A stretch of DNA of 44,257 nucleotides from CBCXVS01 sp965178525 (GTDB taxonomy: Bacteria; Tectomicrobia; Entotheonellia; Entotheonellales; Entotheonellaceae): NCBI GenBank assembly GCA_965178525.1, contig CBCXVS010000015.1, positions 1 through 44,257 on the forward strand. Direction: 5' to 3'. The notes below the pieces were generated by a model. That model was not told the DNA's origin and did not search any database. It saw only the letters and a program-made list of their open reading frames with translations. The translations under genes and the position numbers were made by a program. This document shows positions 7,886 through 15,539 of this stretch, piece after piece; position 1 is the stretch's first letter; the number at the start of each line of letters is the position of its first letter.

Positions 7886-9172
7886 ATGCCCCACGACCCG
7901 TTGCGTGCGACACCGACAGCGCTGCCTTATGACCAACTGCCGCCGGCGTACCATCAATGGAAATGGCGGATTGTATGTGCCTACGCCGGCTTTTACCTTT
8001 TCATTTATATAGGCCGCTTCAATCTCTGGCCTGTCGCGCCCCTGGTGAAGCAGGATCTGGGCATTGATCATCAGACCATCGGCTGGATCAATGCTCTACT
8101 CCTATGGGGCTTTATGGCTGGCGACTTGGTCCATGGCCGGCTGGGCGAGATGTATAGCCTACGCCTATGGGTCATGCTGGGAGCGCTCTGTACGACCGCC
8201 TGTAATTGGATGGCGAGTTTCAGCGTTTCGGTGGTGACGCTTGCCGTGCCCTGGTTTTTCAACGGTTTCGTTAACGCCGCCTGTTGGAGCCCGGGCATCA
8301 GCCTCCTGTCGCAATGGTGGCCGCGGCGCGAACGCGGCCAGGCGCTCGGTATCGTCGGCATGGCCGCGGGGGGCGCGATGTTCACCATGTGGCTGGTCAG
8401 CGGCTGGGTGGGGCAGGAATTCGGCTGGCGTGCGGCCTTCCGTTATCCGCCGTTGGTGATCGGCGTGCTCGGCGTGGTCTACTTCTGCCTCGTCCGGGAC
8501 CGCCCAAGCGATGCGGGACTGCCGGAGTACATTGAGGAGGATCACCTCTCGGCCCGTGCGGAAGCTGGGAGCACGCAGCACCTACATGGCTTCGGTCCGT
8601 ACAAACGGTTGCTGTCCAACCCGCAGTTTCTGCTCGCGTCACAGGTCAAGGGCCTGGAAAATGTCGTGCGCTATGGCTTGACGACCTGGACCCCGCTGTA
8701 TTATTTCGAAGCAGCAGGCCTGGAAATTCGCGCTACGATTCTTTATACCCTCGCCTTGCCGCTCGGCTACTTGCTCGCGCCGCTTTGCTCTGGGCTCATT
8801 TCCGACCGGCTCTTGCACAGTGCCCGGCGGCCCATGGTGATGCTCTCCGCTGGCGTCAGCGCCCTGGCGCTGCTGGGCATTGCCTTGCTGCCGGCGAGTA
8901 GCGTGCAGTTGGGCGCGGTCCTGCTCCTCATCGGCGGCTTTGCCATGAGCCTGTCGCCCCTGGCCGCCATGGCCGTCGACATTGCGGGCCGGCATATGTC
9001 CGGCACGGCCTCGGGCGTCCTGGATGCCCATGGCTATTTCTACGCCGGTCTGCAGGCCGTGGTCTTCGGGCTCCTACTCAATATGAGCGGCAGCAACTGG
9101 CCCTTAATCTTTCTGTTGATGGCCAGCACCCGTGTGCTGTGTGGTATTTTGATTTTCTTTGTTAAAGCTTAG
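7886..9172 (+). CDS. MFS transporter, organophosphate:phosphate antiporter (OPA/GlpT)-like
   Basis: A 428-residue polytopic inner-membrane protein with about twelve hydrophobic segments. The start of the first helix region, YIGRFNLWPVAPLVKQDLGI, matches the conserved GRxN motif of the OPA branch (glycerol-3-phosphate and hexose-phosphate antiporters) and of related organic-acid permeases. The loop GRLGEMYSLR after the second helix is the MFS signature. A charged central loop (about 215-240) separates the two six-helix halves. The substrate cannot be told from sequence; the downstream amidohydrolase and gluconolactonase-like genes suggest import of a carboxylate or lactone. The start has no clear ribosome site because a heptamer array abuts it. 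Confidence 0.87.
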   Translation: MPHDPLRATPTALPYDQLPPAYHQWKWRIVCAYAGFYLFIYIGRFNLWPVAPLVKQDLGIDHQTIGWINALLLWGFMAGDLVHGRLGEMYSLRLWVMLGALCTTACNWMASFSVSVVTLAVPWFFNGFVNAACWSPGISLLSQWWPRRERGQALGIVGMAAGGAMFTMWLVSGWVGQEFGWRAAFRYPPLVIGVLGVVYFCLVRDRPSDAGLPEYIEEDHLSARAEAGSTQHLHGFGPYKRLLSNPQFLLASQVKGLENVVRYGLTTWTPLYYFEAAGLEIRATILYTLALPLGYLLAPLCSGLISDRLLHSARRPMVMLSAGVSALALLGIALLPASSVQLGAVLLLIGGFAMSLSPLAAMAVDIAGRHMSGTASGVLDAHGYFYAGLQAVVFGLLLNMSGSNWPLIFLLMASTRVLCGILIFFVKA

Positions 9173-9199
9173 TGGAGAGTGGATGGCCCGTAACGCCCA

Positions 9200-9236
9200 A
9201 CGAACCACGAACCACGAACCACGAACCACGAAGGGA
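9200..9236. repeat. Heptanucleotide tandem array (ACGAACC)
   Basis: Four perfect copies of ACGAACC and a fifth degenerate unit (ACGAAGG) end in the GGGAGG ribosome site of the amidohydrolase gene, so the array supplies part of the translation start region. Confidence 0.85.
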
Positions 9237-9245
9237 GGCGTATGC

Positions 9246-10244
9246 ATGCGGACCATCGACATTCATGCCCATCTGATACCGCAGTGTCTCTGGCGGGCAC
9301 TCGAGGCCGGCCAGAAATGGTACGGCATACAGTACGAACCGGGCGGCAACCCAGGCATGGTCGTGAACCATGGGCGGCGCATTCCCGTCTCCCTACCCCA
9401 ATTGCGATTCACGCCGGAAGAACGTCTCCAAGACATGGACGCGCAGGGCGTCGACGTGCAAGTGATCTCCATTCATACCCTGTTCTTTAGCTACCATCTG
9501 GACCCGGCCCAGGGGCGGCAGCTGGCCCGCGACGTTAACGACGAGATTGCCGGCATGACGCGCCAATGGCCGCAGCGGTTTGCCGGCATGGCCACCCTGC
9601 CCGTGCAAGATGTCGGTGTGGCCGTGGCGGAATTGGACCGCGCCGTCAACGTCCTCGGCCTCAAGGGCGCAGAACTCGATGCCATGGTCAACGGCTGCAA
9701 CTGGGACGAACCGGAATTCTTACCGCTGTTCCAGGCCGCCGAAGCCATGGGCGCGGTGCTGTTCTTTCACCCCCAGCCACAGGACAATCTGGTCTTATCT
9801 CGCATCGACCGCTTCGCCCTGGCCAATAGCATCGGCGTTCCAGTGGAAGATGCCCTGGTCGTGGCCACCCTCATTTTCGGGGGCATTCTCGATGCCTGTC
9901 CCGATCTCAAGGTATGCATCGCCCACGGCGGCGGCCCAGCCTGTTTTGGCATGGGACGCCTAGACCGCGGCTGGCAGGTCCGTCCCGAAGCCCGCACCCA
10001 CATTCACAAGCCCCCCAGCACCTATCAGCGCCGCCTGTACTACGACTGCGTGACCAACAGCGAGGCGGTCCTGCGCTTCCTGCTGGACCACGTGGGCGCT
10101 GACCGTGTCGTCTTGGGAAGCGATTGGCCCTTCGTGCGGTGGGACCCCTCGCCTGTGGCCTGGGTGCAGGGACTTGCGAGCTTGAGCCAGGCGGAGAAAG
10201 ACAAGATTCTCTGGCAGAATTTGGAAACGCTGTTGGGTTTGTAG
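9246..10244 (+). CDS. Amidohydrolase family protein (ACMSD-like metal-dependent hydrolase)
   Basis: A 332-residue TIM-barrel metalloenzyme of the Amidohydro_2 group, which includes aminocarboxymuconate semialdehyde decarboxylase and gamma-resorcylate decarboxylase. Metal ligands are in place: His7 and His9 (DIHAHL), His175 (LFFHPQ), His227 (IAHGGG) and Asp293 (LGSDWPF). These enzymes decarboxylate or hydrolyse aromatic-derived acids in the cytoplasm. The start at 9246 has GGAGG seven bases upstream; a longer open frame from 9159 runs through the heptamer array and is not credible. It lies between the MFS transporter and the SMP-30 gene on the same strand, consistent with a small catabolic operon. 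Confidence 0.9.
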   Translation: MRTIDIHAHLIPQCLWRALEAGQKWYGIQYEPGGNPGMVVNHGRRIPVSLPQLRFTPEERLQDMDAQGVDVQVISIHTLFFSYHLDPAQGRQLARDVNDEIAGMTRQWPQRFAGMATLPVQDVGVAVAELDRAVNVLGLKGAELDAMVNGCNWDEPEFLPLFQAAEAMGAVLFFHPQPQDNLVLSRIDRFALANSIGVPVEDALVVATLIFGGILDACPDLKVCIAHGGGPACFGMGRLDRGWQVRPEARTHIHKPPSTYQRRLYYDCVTNSEAVLRFLLDHVGADRVVLGSDWPFVRWDPSPVAWVQGLASLSQAEKDKILWQNLETLLGL

Positions 10245-10324
10245 GCGTATCGGCGTATACTACCCCGTTGGAAATCCATATCGACGTACATCAGCCCAAC
10301 GGCTTAGCGATGTAGGAGGCTAAA

Positions 10325-11236
10325 ATGGCGTGGGAATTTGAGATGGTTGCAGGCCCTTTCAATCCGCGGTTAACCGAGGGACCGGCCTGGGATGGTCAGG
10401 CGTTGCTGTTCACCCACATCCCGGCCAGCCGCATTATGCGCTATGACCCGGAAACCGGCGCCTGCACCGTGTTTCGTGAAAACACCAATCACACCAATGG
10501 CCTGGCCTTTGACTCCGAAGGCCGTTTGTACGGCTGCTGCTCTGGGGGGCGCTCCATTGTGCGCTTCGAGACGGATGGCACGACGACCACCATCGTGGAC
10601 GCCCTGGCCGGCGTGCCCCTGAACACCCCCAACGACCTGGCCATCGACCGCCAGGGCCGGGTATGGTTCAGCAACCCTTGGAACGCGGGCAACATCGACC
10701 CCAGCGCGACGCAAATATTAGACCATAATTCCATCCTGCGGGCCGACCCGCAGCCCGATGGCACCTGGGTGTGCAAGCGCATGACCGACGATACGACCGG
10801 GACCAACGGCCTCCTGATCTCGCCGGATGAAAAAACGCTCTACATCATCCAGACGACCCCTGAACTGCGGGAACTCAGAGCTTACGACATTCAGGAAGAC
10901 GGCTCCCTTGGCCGTTATACCGTGCTGCATCAGTTTGGCACGGACTACCGGGGGCCGCAGCGGGGCATCGACGGCATGTGCTTCGACGCCGAGGGCAACC
11001 TCGTGTCCACCGCCGGCTCCTATGCCAGCGGCCCCGGCCCCATGATCTACATCTGGGACCCCCAGGGCCGTGTCCTGGAGACGCATCCGATGCCAGTCGG
11101 GGTGGACTCCCCCACCAACTGCACCTTTGGGGATGCCGACCAGTGCACCCTCTATATCACCACGATCGGCGGGCATCTCTTTCGGGTCCGCAACACCGGT
11201 CGGCGGGGGTGGATTATATGGCCACCGGTCCGGTAA
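10325..11236 (+). CDS. SMP-30/gluconolactonase-like family protein
   Basis: A 303-residue six-bladed propeller of the SMP-30/LRE family, calcium- or zinc-dependent lactone hydrolases. The expected metal ligands are Glu18 (LTEGPAWD), Asn161 (GTNGLLIS) and Asp216 (GIDGMCFD), with the substrate-site Asn103 in NTPNDLAID. It probably opens a sugar-type or other lactone in the cytoplasm; no signal peptide is seen. AGGAGG lies upstream of the ATG. It follows the amidohydrolase by about 80 bases on the same strand, and a truncated sensor gene starts 22 bases after it. Confidence 0.9.
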   Translation: MAWEFEMVAGPFNPRLTEGPAWDGQALLFTHIPASRIMRYDPETGACTVFRENTNHTNGLAFDSEGRLYGCCSGGRSIVRFETDGTTTTIVDALAGVPLNTPNDLAIDRQGRVWFSNPWNAGNIDPSATQILDHNSILRADPQPDGTWVCKRMTDDTTGTNGLLISPDEKTLYIIQTTPELRELRAYDIQEDGSLGRYTVLHQFGTDYRGPQRGIDGMCFDAEGNLVSTAGSYASGPGPMIYIWDPQGRVLETHPMPVGVDSPTNCTFGDADQCTLYITTIGGHLFRVRNTGRRGWIIWPPVR

Positions 11237-11258
11237 AGAAGGCGGGTAGGAAGGTTCG

Positions 11259-11453
11259 ATGGGCACGTACAACCTCCGCACCGTTCTGAGCGCTTTTTTT
11301 GTCTTGCAAGTCGCGGTCACGACGGTGGTGGTCAGCTATCTAGCGCGACGCAACGGGCAGAACGCAGTCAACAGCCTGGTGACGGACTTGTTGTGGGAAA
11401 TTCTCCACCGCGTTGAGGAGCGCCTCTCCATCTTAGTGAGCGAGGCGCCTCGC
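11259..11453 (+). pseudogene. N-terminal remnant of a membrane sensor/cyclase-type gene
   Basis: The first 65 codons read MGTYNLRTVLSAFFVLQVAV and RRNGQNAVNSLVTDLLWEI, the typical start of membrane-anchored adenylate cyclases or sensor kinases with an extracytoplasmic Cache-like domain: a short tail, one hydrophobic helix, then a region following the membrane. Homology stops near 11450, where sequence antisense to the serine recombinase begins. The frame stays open to 11960, but only as the shadow of the recombinase. The rest of the gene (sensor and output domains) is not in the window. It starts 22 bases after the SMP-30 gene. Confidence 0.6.
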
Positions 11454-11945
11454 GCGACGCATCGCCGCCTGGGCCAGGCGAATCTGCGATTTGGTCAGGA
11501 CGAACTTCCGCCCTCCTTGACGGCCGCAGGCTCGGGCCGATGCCAATCCGGCCAGAGTACGCTCGCGGATCAGCTCCCTTTCAAATTCCGCCAGGGCGGC
11601 GAAAATCCCAAACACCAAGCGGCCGTTCGCCGTCGTCGTGTCGATGTTGGCCCCCTGTCCGGTCAGGACTTTGAAGCCGATATCGTGCTTGGCCAGGCCC
11701 TGAGTCGTATCGATCAGATGCTTCAGATCGCGCCCCAGCCGGTCGAGCTTCCAGACCACAAGGGTGTCCCCTTGCCGCAACGCCTTGAGGCAAGCGGCAA
11801 GGGCCGGACGGTCGTCTTTCTTGCCGGATGCCTTGTCGTCGTAGATATGGTCGGGATCGACGCCAGCCGCCATCAGGGCATCGCGTTGCAGGTCGAGTAC
11901 CTGGCTGCCGTCAGCTTTGGAGATGCGGGCGTATCCCATGAGCAT
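11433..11945 (-). CDS. Serine recombinase (resolvase/invertase), C-terminally truncated
   Basis: A resolvase/invertase-type site-specific recombinase of about 170 residues. The N-terminal catalytic domain is complete: MGYARIS (Ser nucleophile region), LDLQRDAL, VVWKLDRLGRDLKHLID (catalytic Arg motif), IFAALAEFERELIRERT and the start of the linker GRQGGRKFVLTKSQIRLAQ. The helix-turn-helix DNA-binding tail that should follow is lost: the frame ends ARRLAH after only its first helix. The start at 11945 (MLMGYARIS) matches family members; the upstream extension to 12044 is not typical. It faces the truncated sensor gene, and the two lose homology within about 20 bases of each other, marking a recombination or insertion boundary. 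Confidence 0.85.
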   Translation of the reverse strand: MLMGYARISKADGSQVLDLQRDALMAAGVDPDHIYDDKASGKKDDRPALAACLKALRQGDTLVVWKLDRLGRDLKHLIDTTQGLAKHDIGFKVLTGQGANIDTTTANGRLVFGIFAALAEFERELIRERTLAGLASARACGRQGGRKFVLTKSQIRLAQAAMRRARRLAH

Positions 11946-12068
11946 GAGGATGTCACTTAAACGAGGGTTTGCGTAACAATGGAGACGAGAGGCTGTCAGC
12001 CCCGCAAAAATGTTACTTATCCCGTATTGTAAACTACGTATCATTGCTGTACCCGTATGCGCTCTCGC

Positions 12069-12278
12069 TCAGACCTGCGACTGCTCATGATCCGCCGGTA
12101 AAGGGCGTAGCAGATAGTCTAGAACTTCAGCTTGCATACGCTCGATCTCGAGTCGATAGCCACTGGTGATCGCATCAAACTCCTCGGGTCGTGCACGTCG
12201 GCGTATGTCGGCCAGCCAGCGGTAAAATTGTGCAATACGGTCTTGAGTCACTTCGAGTTCCTGATCGTTGCGAATCAT
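12069..12278 (-). CDS. Small helical protein paired with a nucleotidyltransferase
   Basis: A 69-residue, mostly alpha-helical and charged protein (MIRNDQELEVTQDRI, then EIERMQAEVLDYL). Its ATG overlaps the stop of the upstream nucleotidyltransferase-like gene by four bases, so the two are translationally coupled. Similar small proteins are often found beside DUF6932-type nucleotidyltransferases and a partner or antitoxin-like role is plausible, but no activity is established. Confidence 0.65.
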   Translation of the reverse strand: MIRNDQELEVTQDRIAQFYRWLADIRRRARPEEFDAITSGYRLEIERMQAEVLDYLLRPLPADHEQSQV

Positions 12279-12715
12279 AGCCTCACCTCAACAATCCCAC
12301 GCCGGCCACCATCGCGTTTGCGCTGCCACGACGTGATAAAACCCTCGATATCCCCACCGAACAATAAGCCTGGCCGGATCCAGAAGACGCTAACACCGTA
12401 CCGAGCCTGAGCCACAGCATGATCAAAGAGCGCTCGGGCTTCCGGAATACAGGCTTCCAGACGGAATCCATCGTCCATCACCAAAATCACATCCACATCA
12501 TTGGGTTCCGGTTTAGCCGTAATATAACTGCCGAAGATGATAAAGCGCTGTAGATATGCCGTGCGTTGGGCCAGGCTGTACACATGCTGCAACCGTTGCG
12601 TACAGAGATGACGAAGCCCTTGCGTTGAGCCGAAGCGTTCTACAACTTCGTCCAATGATGCGTCGTGCACACCTGGCGGTAAATCTCCTGTCTCATTAAA
12701 AACCGGTAGAGCCAT
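12275..12715 (-). CDS. Nucleotidyltransferase-like protein (DUF6932 type)
   Basis: A 146-residue protein beginning MALPVFNETGDLPPGVH, a start typical of the DUF6932 group. The core IIFGSYITAKPEPNDVDVIL fits the G-S...D-x-D signature of the DNA polymerase beta-type nucleotidyltransferase fold. Such minimal enzymes can be toxin-antitoxin components that AMPylate a partner, or have unknown roles. The start was placed at the internal ATG because of the family-like N-terminus; GGAG is present but distant. It overlaps the 3' end of the damaged RelA/SpoT gene upstream and is coupled to the small gene downstream. Confidence 0.75.
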   Translation of the reverse strand: MALPVFNETGDLPPGVHDASLDEVVERFGSTQGLRHLCTQRLQHVYSLAQRTAYLQRFIIFGSYITAKPEPNDVDVILVMDDGFRLEACIPEARALFDHAVAQARYGVSVFWIRPGLLFGGDIEGFITSWQRKRDGGRRGIVEVRL

Positions 12716-13221
12716 TGAGTACGCGTTTCTCCACGGCATGGGCCTTGAAACTGGTATTCGCCTCGAATAGTGGTGCTGGCACCAACATAACCATCATACT
12801 TGAGTGCCATGGGTGGGTCCTCGTCACGAAACCCCGGTACTGGATCTGCCGTCCAAGAAGCGAGGTGCGCTCGTAATATCTCATCGACAGATGACACGCG
12901 ACTTCGTGGAAAGACCATGACGCGACCCCCAGCCAGATCGTTCAGGCTGCTCAGGGTGTATGACTCGGTGTGCTCCCGGTCAAACATGCTGCCTTCCTGA
13001 CGTCTACGCAGAGCATCAACTGCGCTTTCACATTCCTTAATCCGGGACGTCACCACCACACATTCAGGCGATCTCAACGCCAGCGAGATCGGAAGCAAGA
13101 CGTGCCGAATTTCGGTCTCCAGCTGCTCTAAACCGAAGTTCCCCTGGCAGAATAGGCGGAGGGTTAAGTAGATCAACAGGTTAGCCCAATTCAAAAGTCC
13201 ATTTACATGGGAACAATCCAA
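12640..13221 (-). pseudogene. Truncated RelA/SpoT-domain (ppGpp synthetase-like) gene
   Basis: Residues about 50-165 match the RelA/SpoT nucleotidyltransferase domain: VVTSRIKECESAVDALRR, LNDLAGGRVMVFPRSRV, WTADPVPG and LKYDGYVGASTTIRGEYQF. These include the conserved substrate-contacting R-x-K...D-x-x-G-x-R-V and Y-x-x-x...E-Y-Q elements; Gly-Gly replaces the usual Gly-Val/Ile at AGGRV. After GEYQF homology stops abruptly and the frame runs into the start of the nucleotidyltransferase gene. The C-terminal regulatory part is missing, and the N-terminus has only a TTG start inside a repeat. Probably a dead fragment; a short (p)ppGpp synthetase is the alternative. Confidence 0.6.
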
Positions 13222-13338
13222 CCTCCTGAAACGACATGGCTTATGGTCATACGTTTGCAGACGATGTCAAGCCCATGTGGCAGAATAGGAGCGAAAATTT
13301 TGCGATTTACATGGGAACAAAGGTCAATTCGTTTCAGG
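13201..13338. repeat. Paired direct and inverted repeats in a gene-free gap
   Basis: ATTTACATGGGAACAA occurs twice as a perfect 16-base direct repeat (13201-13216 and 13305-13320). Just inside and outside these lies a perfect 10-base inverted pair, CCTGAAACGA (13225-13234) and TCGTTTCAGG (13329-13338). The gap between the RelA/SpoT fragment and the next gene (13222-13470) holds nothing else recognisable. It may be a relic of a mobile-element end. Confidence 0.6.
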
Positions 13339-13470
13339 CTTTTGAGTTTTTATTCCAACAAGTTGTCGCCGAATCACGGGAGGAACTTCGGTCTAAAACC
13401 CGGCTAATGTCTGGTAGAAGGCGGAAATACTCTTCTCGCAGCCGGTCTTCGATGGTGCTTCTACCATGTG

Positions 13471-13716
13471 TTATTCAAGTTCGCTCACGAGTTCTCGCCG
13501 TACGGCATCTGAAGGGGCTTTTGTAAAATAGAACCGCCACTCCTGCGAGCCGTTTTCTTCTCCAATATGTGCCTGAAGCCACTCTGCATTGTGATCCTCG
13601 ACGGCTTCCACACTGAACACTTTTCTGGCTTTTCGGTTGACATAGACCATGCGCCTAAAATTGTAGACATAGCCAGAATGTTCCAGTATGTCTTTCTTGG
13701 TCTCTAACATCGGCAC
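13471..13716 (-). CDS. Hypothetical protein (81 aa)
   Basis: A small, charged protein starting VPMLETKKDILEHSGYVYNF (first codon GTG) with central RRMVYVNRKARKVFSVEAVE and WLQAHIGEENGSQEW. The GTG at 13716 has AGGAG eight bases upstream; the ATG two codons later is an alternative. No family is recognised. The preceding genes on the strand are a 43-codon frame and the BrnA antitoxin, and the set could be one transcript. Confidence 0.6.
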   Translation of the reverse strand: MPMLETKKDILEHSGYVYNFRRMVYVNRKARKVFSVEAVEDHNAEWLQAHIGEENGSQEWRFYFTKAPSDAVRRELVSELE

Positions 13717-13748
13717 GGTTTTCGCTCCTTTCTGTAAGGGGCATCTGT

Positions 13749-13880
13749 CTAGGCCGATGGTAAACCAGAATCGTAAGTGAGGATTTGAGAGGCGAGTTGT
13801 CTCCTAGGCCAGGTATCTCCCACAAAGGGGGTCGCATCCACCAAGGCTTGTAGAGAAGCGGCATCGTCTTTTAGAGACAT
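13749..13880 (-). CDS. Small hypothetical protein (43 aa) overlapping brnA
   Basis: A 43-codon frame reading MSLKDDAASLQALVDATPFV and ending TYDSGLPSA. Its ATG lies inside the last codons of the BrnA gene, giving translational coupling on the same strand. The sequence looks protein-like (amphipathic helix, then Trp-Pro and polar tail) but matches no family known to me. Confidence 0.45.
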   Translation of the reverse strand: MSLKDDAASLQALVDATPFVGDTWPRRQLASQILTYDSGLPSA

Positions 13881-14506
13881 ACCGAGAGATGCTCAAGCGT
13901 CGTAGCCTGCTCACACAGGTGATGCAGCATTTCTAACTCACCTTCCAACTCCAGCAAATCCATATCGTGCTCCTCCACGTGCGGCACCTCCCCTGCCAAC
14001 AGCAGAGCCGGATCCACTTGGAGCTGATCCGCTAATTGTTGCACTCGCTCCTGCGTGCGTGCGACGCTCTGGGCTAGGAGATGTTTGTGCCGTGTGATCG
14101 CATCCTGAAGAACACGACGCGCTTTTTCCGGCTCGGGCGTCATGATCTCGAGCCCGGTTTCCGCGCCTTTCTGTATGGCGCGCTGCAGTTCTTCGCGGAT
14201 GACTCGGCGCACGGTGTCCTCAATCTCGTGGTTGCGGATATAGTCCACAAGGGCTTCATTAATGAGCGTTTGGTAGCCCCTCTCGCCGGCTTTGGCCTTG
14301 AAGAATTCAACAATGAAAGCATCGAGAAACATATTGACACGCCGCTTACCGCGTGCCACAGGGATACCTCCGACACGCAACACGGCACGTCCCATCTGCT
14401 CTTCCGTAGCTTCCGGGATTTCAGATAGATCAATCTCTTCGTCCTGCATGGCATCAATGCGTTCCCAGTCAGTTTGTGAGGTTTCGGAAGTAGACGGTTT
14501 GCTCAT
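13871..14506 (-). CDS. brnA: BrnA-type antitoxin with long C-terminal extension
   Basis: A 211-residue protein. The first 100 residues are BrnA-like: DWERIDAMQDEEIDLSEIPE, then ATEEQMGRAVLRVGGIPVARGKRRVNMFLD and ERGYQTLINEALVDYI, a ribbon-helix-helix DNA-binding region that neutralises the BrnT ribonuclease and represses its own operon. BrnA proteins are usually 90-130 residues; here about 100 extra residues follow, mostly helical, with a Gln/Arg-rich stretch and an acidic end (EEHDMDLLELEGELEML). AAGGAA seven bases upstream supports the start at 14506. The cognate toxin gene overlaps upstream but is truncated, leaving the antitoxin without an intact partner here. Confidence 0.8.
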   Translation of the reverse strand: MSKPSTSETSQTDWERIDAMQDEEIDLSEIPEATEEQMGRAVLRVGGIPVARGKRRVNMFLDAFIVEFFKAKAGERGYQTLINEALVDYIRNHEIEDTVRRVIREELQRAIQKGAETGLEIMTPEPEKARRVLQDAITRHKHLLAQSVARTQERVQQLADQLQVDPALLLAGEVPHVEEHDMDLLELEGELEMLHHLCEQATTLEHLSVCL

Positions 14507-14642
14507 GTTTCGTTCCTTTTCGCATGGAAATAACGCGTACCTCGTCGTTGCGTTCCGTATGAGCAATCACCACGACCCGGCCACGCAAGAGACCGAGCGT
14601 GATGAAGCGTTGTCCGCTGTAGGCGTATTTGTTGCAGCGTCC
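14469..14642 (-). pseudogene. brnT: BrnT toxin remnant (C-terminal half)
   Basis: In the frame overlapping the start of brnA by 38 bases there are 57 codons reading SGQRFITLGLLRGRVVVIAH, TERNDEVRVISMRKGTKHEQ and TVYFRN. This is the C-terminal half of a BrnT ribonuclease (ISxRKxxKHE motif). A TGA at 14643-14645 precedes it and no N-terminal half is found, so the toxin is truncated by a rearrangement just beside the transglutaminase gene end. The overlap arrangement with brnA is the normal one for this module. Confidence 0.75.
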
Positions 14643-14656
14643 TCATGGTGATTCCT

Positions 14657-15539
14657 TCATGACGAATGGATCGGCACCACATCCACCCCCACCTCCAGCG
14701 TATGCTCCCCGCCGCCGTGGAACACCCCCTTGATGGGACTGACATCGTCATAGTCCCGCCCGTAAGGCCACGGTAATGTGCCCGTAGGACGGCAGCACAT
14801 TGTTGGTCGGATCCACATCGATCCAGCCATGGCCCGGACAATAGACGGACAACCAGGCATGCGAGGCCAGGGCGCCAAGCAGCGGCGCTTGCTCTGGGGG
14901 GGGTTGCGTCACGAGGTAGCCGCTGACGTAGCGCGCCGCGACGCCCAGCGCGCGCAGGCAGGCGATTTCGAGATGGGCAAAATCCTGGCAGACGCCACGG
15001 CGATCACGCAGGACATCGTGCAAGGGGGTGCCGACCGAGGTCGCATCCGGGTCGTATGTGAAATCGGTGTAGATGCGCTGGGTCAGATCGCACACGGCCT
15101 CGAGCAGGGGGTGCGCGGCCGGGAATGAGGGCCGCGCATAGGCCGCCACTACCGGGCTCAGCGCCACGTAGGAGGAATCGAAGACGTATTGATAGGCATC
15201 CAAAACCGGGCCGGTGCGATCCTGCCGCAGACGCTCGCGCACCTGTTCCCAGGCCGGCGTGTCCTGCGGAAGGGGCGGGTCGGCGGCGGTGACCTCGACG
15301 GTGCTATTGGCCGTCATGGTCAGGGCATCGTGCGGCTCTTGCAGGGCAAAGAATGTGACGGGATTGCCAAAATAGTCCACACTGTGACTCACCACAGTGG
15401 GCTCCGGATAAATCAGCAGCTCATAGAAAACGCAGCGCTGATGGCGGCATTCACGCGGGGTTAGGTGTAGGGCATTGTGACACACGGAGACGGAGTTAGA
15501 GTAGGCATACGTGGTCGTATGCCGCACACGATACATCAT
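14657..15539 (-). CDS. Transglutaminase-like cysteine protease family protein (one-base frameshift near end)
   Basis: A bacterial transglutaminase-like protein of about 294 residues. An N-terminal beta domain (YRVRHTTTYAYSNSVSVCHN) is followed by the papain-like core with the triad Cys184 (RRGVCQDFAH), His227 (SHAWLSVY) and Asp243 (IDVDPTNN). The uninterrupted frame stops at 14748, but the expected tail GRDYDDVSPIKGVFHGGGEH and VGVDVVPIHSS is present one frame over. One extra base at 14764-14765 (TT where GCC-TAC-GGG is expected) breaks the gene beyond the catalytic core. The start overlaps the stop of the upstream ATP-grasp gene (ATGA). It is the last gene of the ATP-grasp/alpha-E/transglutaminase cluster, predicted to make or process an amide-linked peptide product. 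Confidence 0.85.
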
